The notes under the pieces: model-generated
What the model was told of the DNA's origin: nothing
Databases searched by the model: none
Seen by the model: the letters and a program-made list of their open reading frames with translations, nothing else
Shown here: one piece after another, positions 32,489 to 42,809 of the stretch
How the letters are laid out: each line of letters begins with the position of its first letter
Position numbering within the stretch: the stretch's first letter is position 1
Program-made: the position numbers and the translations under genes
NCBI RefSeq assembly: GCF_002157355.1
Contig: NZ_LYMK01000033.1
Span: forward strand, 19,574 to 83,573
DNA length: 64,000 bases
Reading direction: 5' to 3'
DNA from: Variovorax sp. JS1663
GTDB lineage: Bacteria > Pseudomonadota > Gammaproteobacteria > Burkholderiales > Burkholderiaceae_C

Positions 32489-32965
32489 CTATTCGATCTC
32501 GCCCATCTGCGACTGCAGATAGTTCTGCAGTCCGACCTTGTTCACCAGCTCGATCTGGGTCTCAAGGAAGTCGATGTGCTCTTCGGTGTCGTCCAGGATA
32601 CCCTGCAGCAGGTCGCGTGAGACGTAATCGCGGACCGCCTCGCAGTGGGCGATGCCGTCCTTGATGGTTGCCTGGGCGCCGACCTCGGACGCCAGGTCGC
32701 ATTGCAGGATCTCGGGTACGTCCTCACCCACGCGGAGCTTGGCCAAGTCCTGCAGGTTCGGCAGGCCGTCGAGCATGAAGATCCGATCCATGAGCTTGTC
32801 GGCATGCTTCATCTCGCCGATGGATTCTTCGTACTCCTTCTTGGCCAGCTTGTCCAAGCCCCAGTGTTTGAGCATTCGGTAGTGCAGGAAGTACTGGTTG
32901 ATCGCGGTGAGCTCGTTCTTGAGCTGCGCTTGCAGATGGTCGATGACTTGAGGGTCGCCCTTCAT
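32489..32965 (-). CDS. bfr: Bacterioferritin
   Basis: A 158-residue haem-containing iron storage protein forming 24-mers. The ferroxidase ligands are in place: E18, E51 and H54, with later Glu and His in the DDTEEH segment. Met52, which binds the inter-subunit haem, is present in the EMKH motif, marking it as bacterioferritin rather than plain ferritin. AAGGAA precedes the ATG. It is divergent from ahpC, so iron storage and peroxide removal share one intergenic region. Confidence 0.97.
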   Translation of the reverse strand: MKGDPQVIDHLQAQLKNELTAINQYFLHYRMLKHWGLDKLAKKEYEESIGEMKHADKLMDRIFMLDGLPNLQDLAKLRVGEDVPEILQCDLASEVGAQATIKDGIAHCEAVRDYVSRDLLQGILDDTEEHIDFLETQIELVNKVGLQNYLQSQMGEIE

Positions 32966-32992
32966 GGTTGTTCCTTGTTCTTGAAATCACCG

Positions 32993-33021
32993 ATTGTGGG
33001 ATTGCCTCATGACCACAGCAA
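32993..33021 (-). promoter_or_regulatory. Probable promoter of bfr
   Basis: Minus-strand TTGCTG (33021-33016), 17-base spacer, CACAAT (32998-32993). Leader about 20 bases before the ATG at 32965. Confidence 0.45.
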
Positions 33022-33099
33022 GAGAACCCACGCTCCCGCGGTCTGCATGCGTTTGATGGTGATAGGCGTTCGTATTCGTCCGTGGTCGGACAGCGGCCG

Positions 33100-33163
33100 A
33101 TAGTGCACTGCAATATTTTTCATAGTGCATTACTATTAATGGGTGAGGATTGGTAGTTATACT
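33100..33163 (+). promoter_or_regulatory. OxyR-type operator and promoter of ahpC
   Basis: Four tetranucleotides spaced exactly as in the OxyR consensus: ATAG (33100-33103)-N7-CAAT (33111-33114)-N7-ATAG (33122-33125)-N7-CTAT (33133-33136), 15 of 16 positions matching. The last element overlaps the poor -35 region, and TATACT (33158-33163) is the -10, the layout of an OxyR-activated promoter. The octamer ATAGTGCA occurs in both halves. Confidence 0.82.
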
Positions 33164-33202
33164 AAACACTCGCTTTTTCATCCGTCACCTAGGAACCAGT
33201 AC

Positions 33203-33775
33203 ATGTCCCTGATCAATACCGAAATCGTCCCGTTCAAGGCCACCGCGTACCACAACGGCAAGTTCGTGCCCGTCAGCAACGAGAGCTTCAAGGGCAAGTG
33301 GTCGGTCGTCGTCTTCTACCCGGCCGACTTCACGTTCGTGTGCCCTACCGAACTCGGTGACTTGGCTGATCACTACGCCGAGTTCCAGAAGCTGGGCGTC
33401 GAAATCTATGGCGTTTCGACCGACACGCACTTCACCCACAAGGCGTGGCACGACACCTCCGACACCATCGCGAAGGTCAAGTACCCGCTGATCGGCGACC
33501 CGAGCCACCAACTGGCGCGCGCCTTCCAGGTCCTGATCGAGGAAGGCGAAGACGCCGGCCTCGCCTACCGCGGCACCTTCGTGATCGATCCCGAAGGCAA
33601 GATCAAGACCATCGAAGTGCACGACAACGGCATCGGCCGCGACGCCAACGAACTGCTGCGCCGCGTGAAGGCTGCCCAGTACGTGGCTGCTCACCCGGGC
33701 GAAGTCTGCCCGGCCAAGTGGACCGAGGGCGCTGACACGCTCAAGCCGTCCCTCGACCTGGTCGGCAAGATCTAA
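33203..33775 (+). CDS. ahpC: Alkyl hydroperoxide reductase subunit C (2-Cys peroxiredoxin)
   Basis: A 190-residue AhpC that reduces hydrogen peroxide and organic peroxides. Peroxidatic Cys47 is in PADFTFVCPTE and resolving Cys169 in GEVCPAKW; the C-terminal tail is intact. ATG 33203 (MSLINTEIVPFKATAY) follows AGGAA and is the family start. Its electron donor AhpF is encoded next. OxyR-type operator upstream. Confidence 0.98.
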   Translation: MSLINTEIVPFKATAYHNGKFVPVSNESFKGKWSVVVFYPADFTFVCPTELGDLADHYAEFQKLGVEIYGVSTDTHFTHKAWHDTSDTIAKVKYPLIGDPSHQLARAFQVLIEEGEDAGLAYRGTFVIDPEGKIKTIEVHDNGIGRDANELLRRVKAAQYVAAHPGEVCPAKWTEGADTLKPSLDLVGKI

Positions 33776-33792
33776 GCCGCCCCGTTCGCGCC

Positions 33793-33830
33793 AGGCCCGG
33801 GCGTGTTTGCTCCCGGGCCTTTCTATTTCT
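33793..33830 (+). terminator. Terminator/attenuator between ahpC and ahpF
   Basis: AGGCCCGGG (33793-33801) pairs with CCCGGGCCT (33812-33820), ten-base loop, followed by the T-rich TTCTATTTCT. It would leave most transcripts as ahpC alone, with partial read-through to ahpF. Confidence 0.8.
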
Positions 33831-33865
33831 GTCTGTTCTCGCATCTCCAAGGAACTGGGTTCACC

Positions 33866-35455
33866 ATGCTCGACGCCGGCACCAAAGCACAACTGAAAAG
33901 CTATCTCGACCGCATCACGCAGCCGGTCGAAATCGTCGCTTCGCTCGATGACAGCAAGGCGTCGACCGACCTGCAATCGCTGCTGAAGGACGTGGCTGAC
34001 TCCTCCCCGCTGATGAAGATCAGCGAGAGCCGCGACGACAACCATCGCAAGCCTTCGTTCTCGATCAACCGGCCCAGCCAGAACAACGGCCCACGCTTCG
34101 CCGGCCTGCCGATGGGCCACGAGTTCACCTCGCTTGTGCTGGCGCTGCTGCAGGTTGGTGGCTACCCGCCCAAGGTAGACGAGGCCGTGCTCCAGCAGAT
34201 CCGTTCGCTCGAGGGCGATTTCGAATTCGAGATCTATATCTCGCTGACCTGCCACAACTGCCCGGACGTCGTCCAGGCCCTCAACCTGATGGCAGTGCAG
34301 AACCCGCGCATCAAGGCCACGATGATCGACGGCGCCCTGTTCCAGGACGAGGTGAAGGAGCGCCAGATCATGGCCGTGCCCACAGTGTTCCTCAACGGCA
34401 CGGAATTCGGGCAGGGCCGCATGAGCCTCGAAGAGATCCTCGCGAAGATCGACACCAGCGGCGTCGAGCGTGAGGCGAAGAGGATCGCCGCAAAGGAGCC
34501 CTTCGACGTGCTCATCGTCGGCGGCGGTCCGGCCGGCGCCGCGGCCGCGGTGTATGCGGCGCGCAAGGGCATCCGCACCGGTGTGGCCTCGGAGCGCTTC
34601 GGTGGCCAGGTGCTCGACACCTTGGGCATCGAGAACTTCATTTCGGTCAAGGAGACCGAAGGTCCCCGCTTTGCACTGGCGCTCGAGGAGCACGTGCGCC
34701 ACTACGACGTCGACATCATGAACCTTCAGCGTGCGGCCGCACTGGTGCCCGGCGACGACCTGATCGAGGTCAAGCTCGAGAACGGCGCGTCGCTGAAGAG
34801 CCGCTCGGTCGTGATCTCGACTGGCGCGCGCTGGCGCAACATCAATGTTCCCGGCGAGCAGCAATACAAGAACAAGGGCGTGGCTTACTGCCCGCACTGT
34901 GACGGGCCGCTCTTCAAGGGCAAGCGCGTGGCCGTGATCGGCGGCGGCAACTCGGGCGTGGAGGCGGCGATCGACCTGGCCGGCATCGTCGGCCACGTGA
35001 CGCTGATCGAGTACGACACGCAACTGCGCGCCGACGCGGTGCTGCAGCGCAAGCTCAAGAGCCTTGCCAATGTCGATGTCGTCACCAACGCGCAGACCAC
35101 CGAGATTACCGGCGACGAGCAGAAGGTCAACGGCCTGGTCTACAAGGACCGCGCGACCGGCGAGAGCCGCCAGGTGCCGCTGGAGGGCGTGTTCGTCCAG
35201 ATCGGCCTGGTGCCCAACACCGACTGGCTGAAGGGGACGATCGAGCTGTCGAAGCACGGCGAGATCGTGGTCGACGCCAAGGGCCAGACCTCGGTGCCGG
35301 GCGTGTTCGCGGCGGGTGATGCGACAACGGTGCCGTTCAAGCAGATCATCATTGCCGCCGGCGATGGTGCGAAGGCGGCGCTCGGTGCCTTCGATCATCT
35401 GATTCGCGCTTCTGCGCCGATGGAGAAGGCTGTCGCTGCGGAGGCAACGGTCTGA
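33866..35455 (+). CDS. ahpF: Alkyl hydroperoxide reductase subunit F
   Basis: A 529-residue flavoprotein disulfide reductase passing electrons from NADH to AhpC. The N-terminal tandem thioredoxin-like domain contains the redox pair CHNC (SLTCHNCPD). A linker leads to the thioredoxin-reductase-like part with FAD site DVLIVGGGPAGAAAAVYAA, the second redox pair CPHC (AYCPHCDGP), NAD site VAVIGGGNSGVEAAIDLA and the C-terminal FAD block GVFAAGDATTVPFKQ. ATG 33866 follows AAGGAACT and is the standard start. Confidence 0.97.
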   Translation: MLDAGTKAQLKSYLDRITQPVEIVASLDDSKASTDLQSLLKDVADSSPLMKISESRDDNHRKPSFSINRPSQNNGPRFAGLPMGHEFTSLVLALLQVGGYPPKVDEAVLQQIRSLEGDFEFEIYISLTCHNCPDVVQALNLMAVQNPRIKATMIDGALFQDEVKERQIMAVPTVFLNGTEFGQGRMSLEEILAKIDTSGVEREAKRIAAKEPFDVLIVGGGPAGAAAAVYAARKGIRTGVASERFGGQVLDTLGIENFISVKETEGPRFALALEEHVRHYDVDIMNLQRAAALVPGDDLIEVKLENGASLKSRSVVISTGARWRNINVPGEQQYKNKGVAYCPHCDGPLFKGKRVAVIGGGNSGVEAAIDLAGIVGHVTLIEYDTQLRADAVLQRKLKSLANVDVVTNAQTTEITGDEQKVNGLVYKDRATGESRQVPLEGVFVQIGLVPNTDWLKGTIELSKHGEIVVDAKGQTSVPGVFAAGDATTVPFKQIIIAAGDGAKAALGAFDHLIRASAPMEKAVAAEATV

Positions 35456-35527
35456 ACTGCGGGAGGACCGTGGTGCAGCCGAGCCCTGCTTGGCTGCACC
35501 CTTCCAGCAGGAGCTTTCGGCCCGGGC

Positions 35528-36349
35528 TCAGTAGGTGAGCCGCTCGGGCCGCAGCTCCTGCAGGATGGTGGTCGCGATCTCCTCGATCGACTTGGTGGTG
35601 GTCGACAGCCAGCGGATGCCGGCACGCCGCATCATGGCCTCGGCCTCGCTCACCTCGTGGCGGCAGTTCTCGATGCTGGCGTAGCGCGAGTTCGGGCGGC
35701 GCTCGTTGCGGATCTCGCTCAGTCGCTCGGGCTGGATCGTCAGGCCGAAGATCTTCTTGCGATGCGGCATCAATGCCGGCGGCAGTTGCCGGCGCTCGAA
35801 GTCCTCTGGAATCAGCGGGTAGTTGGCCGCCTTCAGGCCGTGCTGCATGGCCAGGTAGAGCGAAGTCGGCGTCTTGCCGCTGCGGCTGACGCCGACCAGG
35901 ATCACATCGGCGTTGTCCAGGTCGCGGTTGCTCTGGCCGTCGTCGTGCGCCAGGCTGAAATCGATGGCCTGGATGCGGGCGTTGTATTCCTTGCTCTTGC
36001 TCACGTCGCTGAAGCGGCCGATGCGGTGGTTCGACTTCATCGCCAGCTCGATTTCCAGCGGCCGTACGAAGGTGCCGAACATGTCGAGCAGCATGCCCTT
36101 GCAGCCGGTTTCGATCACCTCGAGCACGTCCATATTGGCCAGGGTGGTGAAGACGATCGGCCGCAACCCTTCCACTTCGGCCGTGTGGTTGATCCGCCGC
36201 ACGGCCTGGTGCGCCTTGTCCACTGTGTCGGTAAAGGGCAGCCGCACGTGGCGGGGCTTGATCTCGAACTGGGCCAAGACGGCGTTACCGAAGGTTTCGG
36301 CCGTGATGCCGGTGCCGTCGGAAACGAAGAAAACGGTGCGTGTGTGCAT
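35528..36349 (-). CDS. ppsR: Phosphoenolpyruvate synthase regulatory kinase/pyrophosphorylase
   Basis: A 273-residue DUF299 protein, the bifunctional enzyme that inactivates PEP synthase by ADP-dependent phosphorylation and reactivates it by phosphorolysis. MHTRTVFFVSDGTGITAETF is the N-terminal signature, and the P-loop GVSRSGKTPTSLYLA, with ANYPLIPEDF after it, lies mid-protein. It is divergent from its target ppsA with a 193-base gap, the standard arrangement. Confidence 0.96.
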   Translation of the reverse strand: MHTRTVFFVSDGTGITAETFGNAVLAQFEIKPRHVRLPFTDTVDKAHQAVRRINHTAEVEGLRPIVFTTLANMDVLEVIETGCKGMLLDMFGTFVRPLEIELAMKSNHRIGRFSDVSKSKEYNARIQAIDFSLAHDDGQSNRDLDNADVILVGVSRSGKTPTSLYLAMQHGLKAANYPLIPEDFERRQLPPALMPHRKKIFGLTIQPERLSEIRNERRPNSRYASIENCRHEVSEAEAMMRRAGIRWLSTTTKSIEEIATTILQELRPERLTY

Positions 36350-36542
36350 GCTTGGCGGCCTTGTCCTGCGGCGCGCCGACCCGCTCGGCGCCTACAATTC
36401 GGCCCATTATCGGGAAAGCGGACCGCAATTCCCGCCACCCCATGCCTTCTTTCATGCACGCCGCCCCTGCGCCCAGAGCAACCAGAACGATCGCGCCGCG
36501 CTGTCTGCATGCCGCACCGGTTTCAACTTCTGGAGCTTTCCC

Positions 36543-38936
<2,394 letters not shown>

Positions 38937-38942
38937 ACCATG

Positions 38943-38966
38943 CTTCGGCGGGGCAGCCCGCCGAAG
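38943..38966 (+). terminator. Hairpin after ppsA
   Basis: A perfect 10-bp stem CTTCGGCGGG (38943-38952) with CCCGCCGAAG (38957-38966), loop GCAG, five bases after the stop. The tail (TACTACTTTCCTC) is pyrimidine-rich but lacks a strict T run. Confidence 0.6.
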
Positions 38967-39019
38967 TACTACTTTCCTCACAACTACAAGCTGTAATTCT
39001 TATGTTGGCTTGCTGTAGT

Positions 39020-39045
39020 TGACACCGAATCAATCTTTGGTGTCA
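39020..39045 (+). promoter_or_regulatory. Inverted repeat upstream of the 39135 gene
   Basis: TGACACC (39020-39026) and GGTGTCA (39039-39045) form a perfect 7-bp inverted repeat with a 12-base centre. A TTGACA (39019-39024) overlaps the left arm. The centre-to-centre spacing of the arms (19 bases) suits a dimeric regulator; no known consensus is recognised. Confidence 0.4.
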
Positions 39046-39134
39046 CACTTTGCGCCCATGGGGGAACCCCGCGAATGGCCGGGACAAGGCGACAAGAAGC
39101 CGGCGCATTCGGGGATTTTCGGGTTGAGGACACC

Positions 39135-39638
39135 ATGATTCTTGTCAAGACGGAAGCCGGCCAGCAGGCCTTCAAGGACCGCTCCATCCGGCTCACGCCG
39201 CGCCAGCGCTCGGCTTTCATCCTCTTCGACGGCAAGCGCTCGGTGCACGAAGTGCTCGAAGCGGGTATGGGCGTTGCGGCCGCAGACATCGACCAGATGG
39301 TCGAACTGGGGCTGCTGGGGCGGGTCGGTGCGAATGCCGATGCGGCCAACGCGGCGTCGGTGGCTATTCCTGCCGTGTCTGTGCCGGCTCCCGAGCCTCA
39401 GTCTGAGCCTGTCGCCGCTTCCGCGCCGCCTCAGGGGCGATTGAACCAGGAGCGCTACAAGGAGGCCTATCCCATCGCGACCCAGCTCACCGGCGGCCTC
39501 GGGCTGCGCGGGTTTAGGCTGAACCTTTCGGTCGAGGGCACCTCGAGCTACGAGGAGCTACTGGCCCTGGCACCCAAGATCCGTGCCGCCGTGGGTGCCG
39601 AGAAGGCGGCCGTGCTGGATCGCGCGCTGGGTATCTGA
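39135..39638 (+). CDS. Conserved hypothetical protein
   Basis: A 167-residue protein I cannot assign. The N-terminal 65 residues (MILVKTEAGQQAFKDRSIRL to VELGLLGRV) are compact and predicted helical, reminiscent of a winged-helix-like module with LTPRQRSAFILFDGKRSVHEVL. A Pro/Ala/Glu-rich linker (about 75-110) leads to a second helical part (RLNQERYKEAYPIATQLTGG to the end). No signal peptide or membrane segment. ATG 39135 is preferred over 39075 because GAGGACACC precedes it and the upstream part looks non-coding. It lies between ppsA and rpsF with its own upstream inverted repeat. Confidence 0.65.
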   Translation: MILVKTEAGQQAFKDRSIRLTPRQRSAFILFDGKRSVHEVLEAGMGVAAADIDQMVELGLLGRVGANADAANAASVAIPAVSVPAPEPQSEPVAASAPPQGRLNQERYKEAYPIATQLTGGLGLRGFRLNLSVEGTSSYEELLALAPKIRAAVGAEKAAVLDRALGI

Positions 39639-39755
39639 GCCGGCGCGCACCCCGGGGCAGCGACAGCCTGCTACAATAGCCGGCTTTGCCTTGCCACACT
39701 GCGACTGACGCTGCGGGTGGCTTTATCCTTCCACGGAAGACCCACAAGGAGTGCC

Positions 39756-40130
39756 ATGCGTCACTATGAAATCATTCTGCTGATCCACCCGGATCAAAGC
39801 GAACAAGTCCCGGCCATGCTGGAGCGCTACAAGGGCATGATCACCTCGGGCGGCGGCAAGGTCCACCGCGTCGAGGACTGGGGCCGCCGCCAGTTGGCCT
39901 ACCAGATCAACAAGCTCAACAAGGCGCACTACCTGTGCGTGAACATCGAGGCCGAGCAGGCAGTGATGGCCGAGCTGGAGCATGCCTTCAAGTTCAACGA
40001 CGCCGTCCTGCGTCACCTCACCGTCGTCAAGAAGAAGGCCGAAACCGGCCCTTCCTCGATGATGAAGACGGTCGAGCGCGAAGAGGCCCGCAAGGCCCAG
40101 CAGGCCGAGTACGCCGCCAACAACAACTGA
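39756..40130 (+). CDS. rpsF: 30S ribosomal protein S6
   Basis: A 124-residue S6, which binds S18 on the 30S platform. MRHYEIILLIHPDQSEQVPAML and the RVEDWGRRQLAYQINKLNKAHY block are typical. A Lys/Glu/Gln-rich tail ends AANNN. AAGGAG precedes ATG 39756. A probable -10 (TACAAT, 39672-39677) lies 80 bases upstream. First gene of rpsF-priB-rpsR-rplI. Confidence 0.98.
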   Translation: MRHYEIILLIHPDQSEQVPAMLERYKGMITSGGGKVHRVEDWGRRQLAYQINKLNKAHYLCVNIEAEQAVMAELEHAFKFNDAVLRHLTVVKKKAETGPSSMMKTVEREEARKAQQAEYAANNN

Positions 40131-40134
40131 TGGC

Positions 40135-40437
40135 GTGAGCGCTGCCGCAGTCAATCAGCTGGTGCTGACTGCCTGCGTCGCCGAGCTCGGCGCCTTGCGT
40201 TTCACACCGGCCGGCCTGCCCGCCATCGATCTACGGCTTGAACACGAGTCGACGATGACCGAGGCGGCCCAGCTCCGGCAGGTCAAGGCGGCCCTCAAGG
40301 CCGTGGCGTTCGGCGCAGTGGCCGAGCGGCTCGCAAGGCAGCGGATGGGAAGTCTCTGGCGGTTCCAGGGGTTTCTCGCCACACCGCGCAACGGCAAGCA
40401 CCCAGTGCTGCACATCCAGGATTTTCAGCAAGATTAA
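40135..40437 (+). CDS. priB: Primosomal replication protein N (PriB)
   Basis: A 100-residue OB-fold single-stranded-DNA-binding protein that helps PriA restart replication forks and load DnaB. VNQLVLTACVAELGALRFTP and the WRFQGFLATPRNGKHPVLHI strand match beta-proteobacterial PriB. GTG start at 40135, four bases after rpsF. Encoded between ribosomal proteins and just ahead of dnaB, its functional partner. Confidence 0.92.
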   Translation: MSAAAVNQLVLTACVAELGALRFTPAGLPAIDLRLEHESTMTEAAQLRQVKAALKAVAFGAVAERLARQRMGSLWRFQGFLATPRNGKHPVLHIQDFQQD

Positions 40438-40455
40438 TTTTCAAGAGGTCCCACA

Positions 40456-40737
40456 ATGGCCACGTTCAAGAAGTTCAACAAGGACAAGCGTCCGAAGCGC
40501 AACACCCAGTCGCTGCTGTTCAAGCGCAAGCGCTTCTGCCGGTTCACCGTCGCCGGTGTTGAAGAGATCGACTACAAGGACATCGACACGCTGCGCGATT
40601 TCATCAGCGAGAACGGCAAGATCATCCCCGCTCGCCTGACCGGCACGCGCGCGATCTACCAGCGTCAGCTCAACACCGCGATCAAGCGCGCTCGCTTCCT
40701 CGCGCTGGTGCCGTACAGCGATCAACACCGCGTCTAA
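40456..40737 (+). CDS. rpsR: 30S ribosomal protein S18
   Basis: A 93-residue S18, partner of S6. RKRFCRFTVAGVEEIDYKD and the C-terminal LTGTRAIYQRQLNTAIKRAR block (the classical S18 motif ending in RARFLALVPY) are present. AGAGGT lies before the ATG. Third gene of the rpsF operon. Confidence 0.98.
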   Translation: MATFKKFNKDKRPKRNTQSLLFKRKRFCRFTVAGVEEIDYKDIDTLRDFISENGKIIPARLTGTRAIYQRQLNTAIKRARFLALVPYSDQHRV

Positions 40738-40750
40738 GAGGGAGAACACC

Positions 40751-41203
40751 ATGCAAGTCATTCTTCTGGACAAGGTGGTCAACCTCGGCGCGCTTGGCGA
40801 CATCGTCAAGGTCAAGGACGGCTACGCCCGCAATTTCCTGATCCCCTCCGGCCGTGCGCGCCGCGCTACCGAAGCCAACAAGGCCGAATTCGAAGCCAAG
40901 CGCGTCGAGCTCGAGAAGGCTGCTTCGGCCAAGCTGGCCGAAGCCCAGGCCCAGGGCGAGAAGCTGGGCGGCACGGCCGTCAAGCTGACGCAGAAGGCTG
41001 GTGTCGATGGCCGCCTGTTCGGTTCGGTCACCAACCACGACATCGCGGACGAGCTCAACAAGCAGGGCTACAAGATCGCGAAGTCGCAAGTGCGCATGCC
41101 CAGCGGTCCGATCAAGACCGTGGGCGACAGCACGGTGAGCGTCGCGCTGCACACCGACGTGGTGGTCGAAATCACCGTCACGGTCTACGGCGAAAGCGCT
41201 TAA
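40751..41203 (+). CDS. rplI: 50S ribosomal protein L9
   Basis: A 150-residue L9 with the N-terminal globular domain (MQVILLDKVVNLGALGDIV, VKDGYARNFLIPSGRA), the long connecting helix (EAKRVELEKAASAKLAEAQA) and the C-terminal rRNA-binding domain. GAGGGAGA precedes the ATG, 13 bases after rpsR. Last gene of the operon, followed by a strong terminator. Confidence 0.98.
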   Translation: MQVILLDKVVNLGALGDIVKVKDGYARNFLIPSGRARRATEANKAEFEAKRVELEKAASAKLAEAQAQGEKLGGTAVKLTQKAGVDGRLFGSVTNHDIADELNKQGYKIAKSQVRMPSGPIKTVGDSTVSVALHTDVVVEITVTVYGESA

Positions 41204-41252
41204 CGCCATTGGCAAGGAGTAAACAAGGTCGCGACCGCGAGCTTGTTCTTTG

Positions 41253-41280
41253 GGCCGCCTTCGGGCGGCCTTTGTTTTTT
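41253..41280 (+). terminator. Terminator of the rpsF-rplI operon
   Basis: GGCCGCC (41253-41259) pairs with GGCGGCC (41264-41270) around a TTCG tetraloop, followed by TTTGTTTTTT. An outer pair CGCGACCGC (41230-41238) with GCGGTCGCG (41281-41289) encloses it. Confidence 0.95.
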
Positions 41281-41322
41281 GCGGTCGCGGTTGTCCCGCA
41301 TGCTGCACCGAAAAGTCACCGC

Positions 41323-41331
41323 TTATCCACA
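41323..41331 (+). promoter_or_regulatory. Consensus DnaA box upstream of dnaB
   Basis: TTATCCACA, a perfect DnaA box, lies 60 bases before the dnaB ATG, in the intergenic region after the operon terminator. It is a single box; no cluster is seen nearby, so this is a candidate regulatory site rather than an origin. Confidence 0.55.
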
Positions 41332-41390
41332 GCGTTATCAAGTGACGCCGTCCGCCATGCGGCTTAGCATGTGCGGCTGCAAGGAAGTTC

Positions 41391-42794
41391 ATGTCCGCCG
41401 TCTTCTCCTATGCCGACAACGACCCGTCGGCAGACCGCCAGATCGCCCAGTTACGCATTCCGCCGCATTCCATCGAGGCCGAGTCGAGCGTGCTCGGCGG
41501 GTTGCTGCTGGACAACGGCGCATGGGACCGGATGGGTGACCTGTTGGTCGATGGCGACTTCTACCGCCATGAGCACAAGCTGATCTACGCGGCCATCGGC
41601 GCCCTCATCAATGCCAGCAAGCCGGCCGACGTCATCACTGTCTTCGAGCAGCTGCAGGGCCTGGGCAAGGCCGAGGAGATCGGCGGCCTGAGCTACCTGA
41701 ACGCGCTGGCGCAGTACGTCCCCAGCGCCAGCAACATCCGGCGCTACGCCGAGATCGTTCGCGAACGCTCGATCCTGCGCAAGCTGGTCAGTGCCAGCGA
41801 CGAGATTGCCACCAACGCCTTCAACACGCAGGGCAAGTCGGTCGACAAGATCCTCGACGAGGCCGAGCAGAAGATCTTCAACATCGGCGAGGAAGGCTCG
41901 CGGATGAAGCAGGGCTTCCAGAGTATGGAATCCCTGGTGGTCGAGTTGCTCGACCGCGTGAGCGAGATGGCGGAGAACCCCAACGACATCACAGGGGTGC
42001 GCACCGGCTTCTACGAGTTCGACAAGATGACATCGGGCCTGCAGCCCGGCGACATGATCGTGCTGGCCGCGCGTCCTTCCATGGGGAAGACTTCGCTGGC
42101 GATCAACATCGCGGAGCATGTGGCGCTCAACGAAGGCCTGCCGGTGGCCGTGTTCTCGATGGAAATGGGCGCCGCCCAACTGGCGGTGCGTATCGTGGGC
42201 TCGATCGGCCGCATCGACCAGGGGCACTTGCGTACCGGCAAGCTCAGTGACGAGGAGTGGCCGCGGCTGACCGAGGCCATCGAGAAGCTGCGCAACGTGT
42301 CGCTGCACATCGACGAGACCCCCGGCCTGACGACCAGCGAGCTGCGCGCGAATTCACGCCGACTCGCGCGCCAGTACGGGCGGCTCGGCCTGATCGTGGT
42401 CGACTACCTGCAGCTGATGAGCGTCTCCGGCAGCATGAACGACGAGAACCGGGCGACCGCAGTCGGCGAGATCTCGCGTGGTCTGAAGATGCTGGCCAAG
42501 GAACTCAAATGCCCGGTGATTGCCCTGTCGCAGCTCAGCCGCGGCGTGGAAAGCCGTACCGACAAGCGCCCCATGATGAGTGACCTGCGCGAATCCGGCG
42601 CCATCGAGCAGGATGCTGACCTGATCATGTTCATCTACCGCGACGACTACTACAACAAGGACAGCAAGGAGCCGGGCGTGGCAGAGGTGATCATCAGCAA
42701 GCACCGGAACGGGCCGACAGGCTCCGTGAAGCTCGCTTTCCTCAAGCCTCTCACCAAGTTCGAGAACCTGGCCAGCGGCGGCGACGACTTCTGA
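41391..42794 (+). CDS. dnaB: Replicative DNA helicase DnaB
   Basis: A 467-residue hexameric 5'-3' helicase. The N-terminal domain starts LRIPPHSIEAESSVLGGLLL. The RecA-like domain has Walker A AARPSMGKTSLA (about residues 225-236), Walker B LIVVDYLQLMS, and the arginine-finger region LSQLSRGVESRTDKRPMMSDLRESG. No intein is present. It follows rpsF-priB-rpsR-rplI. Confidence 0.98.
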   Translation: MSAVFSYADNDPSADRQIAQLRIPPHSIEAESSVLGGLLLDNGAWDRMGDLLVDGDFYRHEHKLIYAAIGALINASKPADVITVFEQLQGLGKAEEIGGLSYLNALAQYVPSASNIRRYAEIVRERSILRKLVSASDEIATNAFNTQGKSVDKILDEAEQKIFNIGEEGSRMKQGFQSMESLVVELLDRVSEMAENPNDITGVRTGFYEFDKMTSGLQPGDMIVLAARPSMGKTSLAINIAEHVALNEGLPVAVFSMEMGAAQLAVRIVGSIGRIDQGHLRTGKLSDEEWPRLTEAIEKLRNVSLHIDETPGLTTSELRANSRRLARQYGRLGLIVVDYLQLMSVSGSMNDENRATAVGEISRGLKMLAKELKCPVIALSQLSRGVESRTDKRPMMSDLRESGAIEQDADLIMFIYRDDYYNKDSKEPGVAEVIISKHRNGPTGSVKLAFLKPLTKFENLASGGDDF

Positions 42795-42809
42795 GCCGCG
42801 GGCCGGGGC

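Noticed and set aside
33185..35398. Long open frame antisense to ahpC and ahpF
   Set aside because: Same composition effect; it spans two clearly real genes, their gap and terminator, and has no recognisable motif.
41323..41340. DnaA box as part of a replication origin
   Set aside because: A single box without further boxes, an AT-rich unwinding region, dnaA, dnaN or parAB nearby.
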